This document shows, piece after piece, positions 10,901 to 23,903 of a DNA stretch of 64,000 bases. The translations under genes were made by a program, and so were the position numbers. The DNA lies in the NCBI GenBank assembly GCA_964247055.1, contig OZ176051.1:372001-436000 (forward strand). Direction: 5' to 3'. This DNA is from Paragordius varius (taxonomy: Eukaryota; Nematomorpha). Every line of letters starts with the position of its first letter. Positions within the stretch are counted from its first letter, which is position 1. Below the pieces are notes generated by a model, which saw nothing but the letters and a program-made list of their open reading frames with translations, was not told the origin of the DNA and made no database searches.

Positions 10901-11359
10901 TCAGGTGATGTCACCATAATTTTTTTGGGGTAGCCCTATGGTAGTTCCATCATAACCCCAAATATTTTTGAGATCGGACTTTAAATGTAATTTTTATGAA
11001 TTTTTTAAATATTTAAAAAATTTATTTTATACGATTTTAAAAATAAAAATGGCTACCTAAAATCCAAATTTGATCAGGTGATGTCACCATAATTTTTTTT
11101 GGGTAGCCCTATGGTAGTTCCATCATCACCCCAAATATTGTCGAGATCGGAGTATAAATGTAATTTTTTTGAATTTTTTAAATATTTAAAAAATTTATTT
11201 TATACGATTTTAAAAATAAAAATGGCTACCTAAAATCCAAATTTGATCAGGTGTGTCGCCATAATTTTTTTTGGGTAACCCTATGGTGGTTCCATCATCA
11301 CCCCAAATATTTTTGAGATCGGAGTATAAATGTAATTTTTATGAATTTTTTAAATATTA
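7988..11359 (+). repeat. Mixed satellite monomers with one large internal deletion, no gene
   Basis: The run of satellite copies continues. About 8,397-8,696 repeats 5,641-5,940 at 2,756-bp offset, sharing AAACTTTTCAAAT and the rare ATTTCATCAGG (5,751 and 8,507). A variant with TTGTTCAGG and TTTGAGTAGCC sits near 8,161 and recurs in altered form at 36,186 and 39,279. One monomer near 10,650 has lost about 24 bp. Units with TATTAAAAAATT, a one-base loss in the palindrome region, cluster at 9.1-11.4 kb. Confidence 0.85.
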
Positions 11360-12050
11360 AAAAATTTATTTTATACGATTTTAAAAATAAAAATGGCTAC
11401 CTAAAATCCAAATTTGATCAGGTGATGTCATTATAATTTTTTTAGGTAGCCCTATGGTAGTTCCATCATCACCCCAATAATTTTGGGGATCGGATTATAA
11501 ATGTAATTTTTATGAATTTTTTAAATATTTAAAAAATTTATTTTATACGATTTTAAAAATAAAAATGGCTACCTAAAATCCAAATTTGATCAGGTGATGT
11601 CGCCATAATTTTTTTTAGGTAGCCCTATAGTAGTTCCATCATCACCCCAAATATTTTTGAGATCGGAGTATAAATGTAATTTTTATGAATTTTTTAAATA
11701 TTTAAAAAATTTATTTTTACGATTTTAAAAATAAAAATGGCTACCTAAAATCCAAATTGATCAGGTGATGTCACCATAATTTTTTTTGGGTAGCCCTATG
11801 GTAGTTCCATCATCACCCCAAATACTTTGGGGATCGGACTATAAATGTAATTTTTATGAATTTTTTAAATATTTAAAAAATTTATTTTATACGATTTTAA
11901 AAATAAAAATGGCTACCTAAAATCCAAATTTGATCAGATGATGTCACCATAATTTTTTTTGGGTAGCCCTATGGTAGTTCCATCATAACCCCAAATATTT
12001 TTGAGATCGGACTTTAAATGTAATTTTTATGAATTTTTTAAATATTTAAA
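11360..12050 (+). repeat. Block copied to 14,980-15,670 (3,620-bp offset)
   Basis: The series ATTATAATTTTTTTAGG, CCCCAATAATTTTGGGG, CGCC with TTTAGGTAGCC, the shortened TTATTTTTACGAT, AAATTGATCAGG and GATCAGATG occurs here and again from about 14,980 in the same order at 3,620-bp offset. Part of it is repeated a third time at about 15,890-16,250. After 12,050 the two copies diverge: the later copy has a changed palindrome region (AAAATTTTATTTT near 15,668). Confidence 0.8.
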
Positions 12051-12120
12051 AAATTTATTTTATACGATTTTAAAAATAAAAATGGCTACCTAAAATCCAA
12101 ATTTGATCAGGTGATGTCAC

Positions 12121-12360
12121 CATAATTTTTATTTAGTAGCCCTATGGTAGTTCCATCATCACCCCGAATATTTTGGGGATCGGACGATAAATGTAATTTT
12201 TATGAATTTTTTAAATATTTAAAAAATTTATTTTATACGATTTTAAAATAAAAATGGCTACCTAAAATCCAAATTTGATCAGGTGATGTCACTATAATTT
12301 TTTTGGGTAGCCCTATGGTAGTTCCATCATCACCCCAAATATTTTTGAGATCGGAGTATA
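12121..12360 (+). repeat. ATTTAGTAGCC monomer pair, copied to 16,256-16,495
   Basis: The unit with TTTTTATTTAGTAGCC and GGACGATAAATG, followed by one with the shortened TTTTAAAATAAAAATGG and GTCACTATAA, is found at 12,121-12,360 and again at about 16,256-16,495 (4,135-bp offset). Related units with ATTTAGTAG appear at about 36,549, 41,366 and 42,751, so this pair has spread over more than 30 kb of the array. Confidence 0.75.
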
Positions 12361-12499
12361 AATGTAATTTTTATGAATTTTTTAAATATTTAAAAAATTT
12401 ATTTTATACGATTTTAAAAATAAAAATGGCTACCTAAAATCCAAATTTGATCAGGTGATGTCACCATAATTTTTTTTGGGTAGCCCTATGGTAGTTCCA

Positions 12500-15400
12500 T
12501 CATAACCCCAAATATTTTTGAGATCGGACTTTAAATGTAATTTTTATGAATTTTTTAAATATTTAAAAAATTTATTTTATACGATTTTAAAAATAAAAAT
12601 GGCTACCTAAAATCCAAATTTGATCAGGTGATGTCACCATAATTTTTTTTGGGTAGCCCTATGGTAGTTCCATCATAACCCCAAATATTTTTGAGATCGG
12701 ACTTTAAATGTAATTTTTATGAATTTTTTAAATATTTAAAAAATTTATTTTATACGATTTTAAAAATAAAACTGGCTACCTAAAATCCAAATTTGATCAG
12801 GTGATGTCACCATAATTTTTTTTGGGTAGCCCTATGGTATTATCACCCCAAATATTTTCGAGATCGGAGTATAAATGTAATTTTTATGAATTTTTTAAAT
12901 ATTTAAAAAATTTATTTTATACGATTTTAAAAATAAAAATGGCTACCTAAAATCCAAATTTGATCAGGTGATGTCACCATAATTTTTTTTGGGTAGCCCT
13001 ATGGTAGTTCCATCATAACCCCAAATATTTTTGAGATCGGACTTTAAATGTAATTTTTATGAATTTTTTAAATATTTAAAAAATTTATTTTATACGATTT
13101 TAAAAATAAAAATGGCTACCTAAAATCCAAATTTGATCAGGTGATGTCACCATAATTTTTTTTGGGTAGCCCTATGGTAGTTCCATCATCACCCCAAATA
13201 TTGTCGAGATCGGAGTATAAATGTAATTTTTTTGAATTTTTTAAATATTTAAAAAATTTATTTTATACGATTTTAAAAATAAAAATGGCTACCTAAAATC
13301 CAAATTTGATCAGGTGATGTCACCATAATTTTTTTTGGGTAGCCCTATGGTAGTTCCATCATCACCCCAAATATTTTCGAGATCGGAGTATAAATGTAAT
13401 TTTTATGAATTTTTTAAATATTTAAAAAATTTATTTTATACGATTTTAAAAATAAAAATGGCTACCTAAAATCCAAATTTGATTAGGTGATGTCGCCATA
13501 ATTTTTTTGGGTAGCCCTATGGTAGTTCCATCATCACCCCAAATACTTTGGGGATCGGACTATAAATGTAATTTTTATGAATTTTTTAAATATTTAAAAA
13601 ATTTATTTTATACGATTTTAAAAATAAAAATGGCTACCTAAAATCCAAATTTGATCAGGTGATGTCACCATAATTTTTTTTGGGTAGCCCTATGGTAGTT
13701 CCATCATCACCCCAATAATTTTCGAGATCGGAGTATAAATGTAATTTTTATAAACTTTTCAAATATTTAAAAAATTTATTTTATAAGATTTTAAAAATAA
13801 AAATGGCTACCTAAAATCCAAATTTGATCAGGTGATGTCACCATAATTTATTTGGGTAGCCCTATGGTAGTTCCATCATCACCCCAAATATTTTGGGGAT
13901 CGGACTATAAATGTAATTTTTCTGAATTTTTTAAATATTTAAAAAATTTATTTTATACGATTTTAAAAATAAAAATGGCTACCTAAAATCCAAATTTGAT
14001 CAGGTGATGTCGCCATAATTTTTTTTGGGTAGCCCTATGGTAGTTCCATCATCACCCCAAATACTTTGGGGATCGGACTATAAATGTAATTTTTATGAAT
14101 TTTTTAAATATTTAAAAAATTTATTTTATACGATTTTAAAAATAAAAATGGCTACCTAAAATCCAAATTTGATCAGGTGATGTCACCATAATTTTTTTTG
14201 GGTAGCCCTATGGTAGTTCCATCATCACCTAAAATATTTTCGAGATCGGAGTATAAATGTAATTTTTATGAATTTTTTAAATATTTAAAAAATTTATTTT
14301 ATACGATTTTAAAAATAAAAATGGCTACCTAAAATCCAAATTTGATCAGGTGATGTCGCCATAATTTTTTTTGGGTAGCCCCATGGTAGTTCCATAATCA
14401 CCCCAAATATTTTTGAGATCGGACTGTAAATGTAATTTTTATGAATTTTTTAAATATTTAAAAAATTTATTTTATACGATTTTAAAAATAAAAATGGCTA
14501 CCTAAAATCCAAATTTGATCAGGTGATGTCACCATAATTTTTTTTGGGTAGCCCTATGGTAGTTCCATCATAACCCCAAATATTTTTGAGATCGGACTTT
14601 AAATGTAATTTTTAAGAATTTTTTAAATATTTAAAAAATTTATTTTATACGCTTTTAAAAATAAAAATGGCTACCTAAAATCCAAATTTGATCAGGTGAT
14701 GTCACCATAATTTTTTTTGGGTAGCCCTATGGTAGTTCCATCATAACCCCAAATATTTTTGAGATCGGACTTTAAATGTAATTTTTATGAATTTTTTAAA
14801 TATTTAAAAAATTTATTTTATACGATTTTAAAAATAAAAATGGCTACCTAAAATCCAAATTTGATCAGGTGATGTCACCATAATTTTTTTTGGGTAGCCC
14901 TATGGTAGTTCCATCATAACCCCAAATATTTTTGAGATCGGACTTTAAATGTAATTTTTATGAATTTTTTAAATATTTAAAAAATTTATTTTATACGATT
15001 TTAAAAATAAAAATGGCTACCTAAAATCCAAATTTGATCAGGTGATGTCATTATAATTTTTTTAGGTAGCCCTATGGTAGTTCCATCATCACCCCAATAA
15101 TTTTGGGGATCGGATTATAAATGTAATTTTTATGAATTTTTTAAATATTTAAAAAATTTATTTTATACGATTTTAAAAATAAAAATGGCTACCTAAAATC
15201 CAAATTTGATCAGGTGATGTCGCCATAATTTTTTTTAGGTAGCCCTATAGTAGTTCCATCATCACCCCAAATATTTTTGAGATCGGAGTATAAATGTAAT
15301 TTTTATGAATTTTTTAAATATTTAAAAAATTTATTTTTACGATTTTAAAAATAAAAATGGCTACCTAAAATCCAAATTGATCAGGTGATGTCACCATAAT

Positions 15401-18400
15401 TTTTTTTGGGTAGCCCTATGGTAGTTCCATCATCACCCCAAATACTTTGGGGATCGGACTATAAATGTAATTTTTATGAATTTTTTAAATATTTAAAAAA
15501 TTTATTTTATACGATTTTAAAAATAAAAATGGCTACCTAAAATCCAAATTTGATCAGATGATGTCACCATAATTTTTTTTGGGTAGCCCTATGGTAGTTC
15601 CATCATAACCCCAAATATTTTTGAGATCGGACTTTAAATGTAATTTTTATGAATTTTTTAAATATTTAAAATTTTATTTTATACGATTTTAAAAATAAAA
15701 ATGGCTACCTAAAATCCAAATTGATCAGGTGATGTCACCATAATTTTTTTTGGGTAGCCCTATGGTAGTTCCATCATCACCCCAAATACTTTGGGGATCG
15801 GACTATAAATGTAATTTTTATGAATTTTTTAAATATTTAAAAAATTTATTTTATACGATTTTAAAAATAAAAATGGCTACCTAAAATCCAAATTTGATCA
15901 GGTGATGTCGCCATAATTTTTTTTAGGTAGCCCTATAGTAGTTCCATCATCACCCCAAATATTTTTGAGATCGGAGTATAAATGTAATTTTTATGAATTT
16001 TTTAAATATTTAAAAAATTTATTTTTACGATTTTAAAAATAAAAATGGCTACCTAAAATCCAAATTGATCAGGTGATGTCACCATAATTTTTTTTGGGTA
16101 GCCCTATGGTAGTTCCATCATCACCCCAAATACTTTGGGGATCGGACTATAAATGTAATTTTTATGAATTTTTTAAATATTTAAAAAATTTATTTTATAC
16201 GATTTTAAAAATAAAAATGGCTACCTAAAATCCAAATTTGATCAGATGATGTCACCATAATTTTTATTTAGTAGCCCTATGGTAGTTCCATCATCACCCC
16301 AAATATTTTGGGGATCGGACGATAAATGTAATTTTTATGAATTTTTTAAATATTTAAAAAATTTATTTTATACGATTTTAAAATAAAAATGGCTACCTAA
16401 AATCCAAATTTGATCAGGTGATGTCACTATAATTTTTTTGGGTAGCCCTATGGTAGTTCCATCATCACCCCAAATATTTTTGAGATCGGAGTATAAATGT
16501 AATTTTTATGAATTTTTTAAATATTTAAAAAATTTATTTTATACGATTTTAAAAATAAAAATGGCTACCTAAAATCCAAATTTGATCAGGTGATGTCACC
16601 ATAATTTTTTTTGGGTAGCCCTATGGTAGTTCCATCATAACCCCAAATATTTTTGAGATCGGACTTTAAATGTAATTTTTAAGAATTTTTTAAATATTTA
16701 AAAAATTTATTTTATACGCTTTTAAAAATAAAAATGGCTACCTAAAATCCAAATTTGATCAGGTGATGTCACCATAATTTTTTTTGGGTAGCCCTATGGT
16801 AGTTCCATCATAACCCCAAATATTTTTGAGATCGGACTTTAAATGTAATTTTTATGAATTTTTTAAATATTTAAAAAATTTATTTTATACGATTTTAAAA
16901 ATAAAAATGGCTACCTAAAATCCAAATTTGATCAGGTGATGTCACCATAATTTTTTTTGGGTAGCCCTATGGTAGTTCCATCATAACCCCAAATATTTTT
17001 GAGATCGGACTTTAAATGTAATTTTTATGAATTTTTTAAATATTTAAAAAATTTATTTTATACGATTTTAAAAATAAAACTGGCTACCTAAAATCCAAAT
17101 TTGATCAGGTGATGTCACCATAATTTTTTTTGGGTAGCCCTATGGTATTATCACCCCAAATATTTTCGAGATCGGAGTATAAATGTAATTTTTATGAATT
17201 TTTTAAATATTTAAAAAATTTATTTTATACGATTTTAAAAATAAAAATGGCTACCTAAAATCCAAATTTGATCAGGTGATGTCACCATAATTTTTTTTGG
17301 GTAGCCCTATGGTAGTTCCATCATCACCCCAAATATTTTCGAGATCGGAGTATAAATGTAATTTTTATGAATTTTTTAAATATTTAAAAAATTTATTTTA
17401 TACGATTTTAAAAATAAAAATGGCTACCTAAAATCCAAATTTGATTAGGTGATGTCGCCATAATTTTTTTGGGTAGCCCTATGGTAGTTCCATCATCACC
17501 CCAAATACTTTGGGGATCGGACTATAAATGTAATTTTTATGAATTTTTTAAATATTTAAAAAATTTATTTTATACGATTTTAAAAATAAAAATGGCTACC
17601 TAAAATCCAAATTTGATCAGGTGATGTCACCATAATTTTTTTTGGGTAGCCCTATGGTAGTTCCATCATCACCCCAATAATTTTCGAGATCGGAGTATAA
17701 ATGTAATTTTTATAAACTTTTCAAATATTTAAAAAATTTATTTTATAAGATTTTAAAAATAAAAATGGCTACCTAAAATCCAAATTTGATCAGGTGATGT
17801 CACCATAATTTATTTGGGTAGCCCTATGGTAGTTCCATCATCACCCCAAATATTTTGGGGATCGGACTATAAATGTAATTTTTCTGAATTTTTTAAATAT
17901 TTAAAAAATTTATTTTATACGATTTTAAAAATAAAAATGGCTACCTAAAATCCAAATTTGATCAGGTGATGTCGCCATAATTTTTTTTGGGTAGCCCTAT
18001 GGTAGTTCCATCATCACCCCAAATACTTTGGGGATCGGACTATAAATGTAATTTTTATGAATTTTTTAAATATTTCAAAAATTTATTTTATACGATTTTA
18101 AAAATAAAAATGGCTACCTAAAATCCAAATTTGATCAGGTGATGTCACCATAATTTTTTTTGGGTAGCCCTATGGTAGTTCCATCATCACCTAAAATATT
18201 TTCGAGATCGGAGTATAAATGTAATTTTTATGAATTTTTTAAATATTTAAAAAATTTATTTTATACGATTTTAAAAATAAAAATGGCTACCTAAAATCCA
18301 AATTTGATCAGGTGATGTCGCCATAATTTTTTTTGGGTAGCCCCATGGTAGTTCCATAATCACCCCAAATATTTTTGAGATCGGACTGTAAATGTAATTT

Positions 18401-20640
18401 TTATGAATTTTTTAAATATTTAAAAAATTTATTTTATACGATTTTAAAAATAAAAATGGCTACCTAAAATCCAAATTTGATCAGGTGATGTCACCATAAT
18501 TTTTTTTGGGTAGCCCTATGGTAGTTCCATCATAACCCCAAATATTTTTGAGATCGGACTTTAAATGTAATTTTTAAGAATTTTTTAAATATTTAAAAAA
18601 TTTATTTTATACGCTTTTAAAAATAAAAATGGCTACCTAAAATCCAAATTTGATCAGGTGATGTCACCATAATTTTTTTTGGGTAGCCCTATGGTAGTTC
18701 CATCATAACCCCAAATATTTTTGAGATCGGACTTTAAATGTAATTTTTATGAATTTTTTAAATATTTAAAAAATTTATTTTATACGATTTTAAAAATAAA
18801 AATGGCTACCTAAAATCCAAATTTGATCAGGTGATGTCACCATAATTTTTTTTGGGTAGCCCTATGGTAGTTCCATCATAACCCCAAATATTTTTGAGAT
18901 CGGACTTTAAATGTAATTTTTATGAATTTTTTAAATATTTAAAAAATTTATTTTATACGATTTTAAAAATAAAACTGGCTACCTAAAATCCAAATTTGAT
19001 CAGGTGATGTCACCATAATTTTTTTTGGGTAGCCCTATGGTATTATCACCCCAAATATTTTCGAGATCGGAGTATAAATGTAATTTTTATGAATTTTTTA
19101 AATATTTAAAAAATTTATTTTATACGATTTTAAAAATAAAAATGGCTACCTAAAATCCAAATTTGATCAGGTGATGTCACCATAATTTTTTTTGGGTAGC
19201 CCTATGGTAGTTCCATCATAACCCCAAATATTTTTGAGATCGGACTTTAAATGTAATTTTTATGAATTTTTTAAATATTTAAAAAATTTATTTTATACGA
19301 TTTTAAAAATAAAAATGGCTACCTAAAATCCAAATTTGATCAGGTGATGTCACCATAATTTTTTTTGGGTAGCCCTATGGTAGTTCCATCATCACCCCAA
19401 ATATTGTCGAGATCGGAGTATAAATGTAATTTTTTTGAATTTTTTAAATATTTAAAAAATTTATTTTATACGATTTTAAAAATAAAAATGGCTACCTAAA
19501 ATCCAAATTTGATCAGGTGATGTCACCATAATTTTTTTTGGGTAGCCCTATGGTAGTTCCATCATCACCCCAAATATTTTCGAGATCGGAGTATAAATGT
19601 AATTTTTATGAATTTTTTAAATATTTAAAAAATTTATTTTATACGATTTTAAAAATAAAAATGGCTACCTAAAATCCAAATTTGATTAGGTGATGTCGCC
19701 ATAATTTTTTTGGGTAGCCCTATGGTAGTTCCATCATCACCCCAAATACTTTGGGGATCGGACTATAAATGTAATTTTTATGAATTTTTTAAATATTTAA
19801 AAAATTTATTTTATACGATTTTAAAAATAAAAATGGCTACCTAAAATCCAAATTTGATCAGGTGATGTCACCATAATTTTTTTTGGGTAGCCCTATGGTA
19901 GTTCCATCATCACCCCAATAATTTTCGAGATCGGAGTATAAATGTAATTTTTATAAACTTTTCAAATATTTAAAAAATTTATTTTATAAGATTTTAAAAA
20001 TAAAAATGGCTACCTAAAATCCAAATTTGATCAGGTGATGTCACCATAATTTATTTGGGTAGCCCTATGGTAGTTCCATCATCACCCCAAATATTTTGGG
20101 GATCGGACTATAAATGTAATTTTTCTGAATTTTTTAAATATTTAAAAAATTTATTTTATACGATTTTAAAAATAAAAATGGCTACCTAAAATCCAAATTT
20201 GATCAGGTGATGTCGCCATAATTTTTTTTGGGTAGCCCTATGGTAGTTCCATCATCACCCCAAATACTTTGGGGATCGGACTATAAATGTAATTTTTATG
20301 AATTTTTTAAATATTTAAAAAATTTATTTTATACGATTTTAAAAATAAAAATGGCTACCTAAAATCCAAATTTGATCAGGTGATGTCACCATAATTTTTT
20401 TTGGGTAGCCCTATGGTAGTTCCATCATCACCTAAAATATTTTCGAGATCGGAGTATAAATGTAATTTTTATGAATTTTTTAAATATTTAAAAAATTTAT
20501 TTTATACGATTTTAAAAATAAAAATGGCTACCTAAAATCCAAATTTGATCAGGTGATGTCGCCATAATTTTTTTTGGGTAGCCCCATGGTAGTTCCATAA
20601 TCACCCCAAATATTTTTGAGATCGGACTGTAAATGTAATT
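12500..20640 (+). repeat. Three copies of an 11- to 13-monomer higher-order repeat
   Basis: An ordered marker series recurs: AAACTGGCTACC (about 12,771; 17,079; 18,974), GGTATTATCACC (12,836; 17,144; 19,039), GATTAGGTG (13,481; 17,443; 19,684), CCCCAATAATTTTCG, AAACTTTTCAAAT, TTTTTCTGAA, CACCTAAAATATT, CCCCATGG with CATAATCACC, and ACTGTAAATG. A unit with TTTAAGAA and ACGCTTTTA (14,613; 16,680; 18,575) lies between. Copies 1 and 3 have 645 bp from GGTATTATC to GATTAGG but copy 2 has 299, so copy 2 lacks two monomers. The 15.0-16.5 kb stretch interrupting copies 1 and 2 is the separate duplicated block described above. Confidence 0.8.
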
Positions 20641-21494
20641 TTTATGAATTTTTTAAATATTTAAAAAATTTATTTTATACGATTTTAAAAAAAATGGCTA
20701 CCTAAAATCCAAATTTGATCAGGTGATGTCGCCATAATTTTTCTTGGGTAGCCCTATGGTAGTTCCATCATCACCCCAAATATTTTGCGTATCGGACTAT
20801 AAATGTAATTTTTATGAATTTTTTAAATATTTAAAAAATTTATTTTATACGATTTTAAAAAAAATGGCTACCTAAAATCCAAATTTGATCAGGTGATGTC
20901 GCCATAATTTTTTTTGGGTAGCTTTATGGTAGTTCCATCATCACCCCAAATATTTTGGGGATCGGACTATAAATGTAATTTTTATGAATTTTTTAAATAT
21001 TTAAAAAATTTATTTTATACGATTTTAAAAATAAAAATGGCTACCTAAAATCCAAATTTGATCAGGTGATGTCACCATAATTTTTTTTGGGTAGCCCTAT
21101 GGTATTCCATCATCACCCCAAATATTTTCGAGATCGGAGTATAAATGTAATTTTTATGAATTTTTTAAATATTTAAAAAATTTATTTTATACGATTTTAA
21201 AAATAAAAATGGCTACCTAAAATCCAAATTTGATCAGGTGATGTCACCATAATTTTTTTTGGGTAGCCCTATGGTAGTTCCATCATAACCCCAAATATTT
21301 TTGAGATCGGACTTTAAATGTAATTTTTATGAATTTTTTAAATATTTAAAAAATTTATTTTATACGATTTTAAAAATAAAAATGGCTACCTAAAATCCAA
21401 ATTTGATCAGGTGATGTCACCATAATTTTTTTTGGGTAGCCCTATGGTAGTTCCATCATCACCCCAAATATTGTCGAGATCGGAGTTTAAATGT

Positions 21495-23903
21495 AATTTT
21501 TTTGAAATTTTTAAATATTTAAAAAATTTATTTTATACGATTTTAAAAATAAAAATGGCTACCTAAAATCCAAATTTGATCAGGTGATGTCACCATAATT
21601 TTTTTTGGGTAGCCCTATGGTAGTTCCATCATCACCCCAAATATTTTCGAGATCGGAGTATAAATGTAATTTTTATGAATTTTTTAAATATTTAAAAAAT
21701 TTATTTTATACGATTTTAAAAATAAAAATGGCTACCTAAAATCCAAATTTGATTAGGTGATGTCGCCATAATTTTTTTGGGTAGCCCTATGGTAGTTCCA
21801 TCATCACCCCAAATACTTTGGGGATCGGACTATAAATGTAATTTTTATGAATTATTTAAATATTTAAAAAATTTATTTTATACGATTTTAAAAATAAAAA
21901 TGGCTACCTAAAATCCAAATTTGATCAGGTGATGTCACCATAATTTTTTTTGGGTAGCCCTATGGTAGTTCCATCATCACCCCAAATATTTTCGAGATCG
22001 GAGTATAAATGTAATTTTTATAAACTTTTCAAATATTTAAAAAATTTATTTTATAAGATTTTAAAAATAAAAATGGCTACCTAAAATCCAAATTTGATCA
22101 GGTGATGTCACCATAATTTACTTGGGTAGCCCTATGGTAGTTCCATCATCACCCCAAATATTTTGGGGATCGGACTATAAATGTAATTTTTATGAATTTT
22201 TTAAATATTTAAAAAATTTATTTTATACGATTTTAAAAATAAAAATGGCTACCTAAAATCCAAATTTGATCAGGTGATGTCGCCATAATTTTTTTTGGGT
22301 AGCCCTATGGTAGTTCCATCATCACCCCAAATACTTTGGGGATCGGACTATAAATGTAATTTTTATGAATTTTTTAAATATTTAAAAAATTTATTTTATA
22401 CGATTTTAAAAATAAAAATGGCTACCTAAAATCCAAATTTGATCAGGTGATGTCGCCATAATTTTTTTTGGGTAGCCCCATGGTAGTTCCATAATCACCC
22501 CAAATATTTTTGAGATCGGACTGTAAATGTAATTTTTATGAATTTTTTAAATATTTAAAAAATTTATTTTATACGATTTTAAAAAAAATGGCTACCTAAA
22601 ATCCAAATTTGATCAGGTGATGTCGCCATAATTTTTTTTGGGTAGCCCCATGGTAGTTCCATAATCACCCCAAATATTTTTGAGATCGGACTGTAAATGT
22701 AATTTTTTTGAAATTTTTAAATATTTAAAAAATTTATTTTATACGATTTTAAAAATAAAAATGGCTACCTAAAATCCAAATTTGATCAGGTGATGTCACC
22801 ATAATTTTTTTTGGGTAGCCCTATGGTAGTTCCATCATCACCCCAAATATTTTCGAGATCGGAGTATAAATGTAATTTTTATGAATTTTTTAAATATTTA
22901 AAAAATTTATTTTATACGATTTTAAAAATAAAAATGGCTACCTAAAATCCAAATTTGATTAGGTGATGTCGCCATAATTTTTTTGGGTAGCCCTATGGTA
23001 GTTCCATCATCACCCCAAATACTTTGGGGATCGGACTATAAATGTAATTTTTATGAATTATTTAAATATTTAAAAAATTTATTTTATACGATTTTAAAAA
23101 TAAAAATGGCTACCTAAAATCCAAATTTGATCAGGTGATGTCACCATAATTTTTTTTGGGTAGCCCTATGGTAGTTCCATCATCACCCCAAATATTTTCG
23201 AGATCGGAGTATAAATGTAATTTTTATAAACTTTTCAAATATTTAAAAAATTTATTTTATAAGATTTTAAAAATAAAAATGGCTACCTAAAATCCAAATT
23301 TGATCAGGTGATGTCACCATAATTTACTTGGGTAGCCCTATGGTAGTTCCATCATCACCCCAAATATTTTGGGGATCGGACTATAAATGTAATTTTTATG
23401 AATTTTTTAAATATTTAAAAAATTTATTTTATACGATTTTAAAAATAAAAATGGCTACCTAAAATCCAAATTTGATCAGGTGATGTCGCCATAATTTTTT
23501 TTGGGTAGCCCTATGGTAGTTCCATCATCACCCCAAATACTTTGGGGATCGGACTATAAATGTAATTTTTATGAATTTTTTAAATATTTAAAAAATTTAT
23601 TTTATACGATTTTAAAAATAAAAATGGCTACCTAAAATCCAAATTTGATCAGGTGATGTCGCCATAATTTTTTTTGGGTAGCCCCATGGTAGTTCCATAA
23701 TCACCCCAAATATTTTTGAGATCGGACTGTAAATGTAATTTTTATGAATTTTTTAAATATTTAAAAAATTTATTTTATACGATTTTAAAAAAAATGGCTA
23801 CCTAAAATCCAAATTTGATCAGGTGATGTCGCCATAATTTTTTTTGGGTAGCCCCATGGTAGTTCCATAATCACCCCAAATATTTTTGAGATCGGACTGT
23901 AAA
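21495..23903 (+). repeat. Seven-monomer tandem duplication (1,206 bp)
   Basis: About 21,495-22,700 is repeated at 22,701-23,903. Matching markers are TTTGAAATTTTTAAAT (21,504 and 22,710), GATTAGGTG (21,751 and 22,957), GAATTATTTAAAT (about 21,851 and 23,057), AAACTTTTCAAAT (22,023 and about 23,229), ATTTACTTGGG and CCCCATGG. The duplication joint is visible near 22,697, where ACTGTAAATG is followed directly by the TTTTTTTGAAATT form. The unit is a derivative of the 13-20 kb higher-order repeat. Confidence 0.85.
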
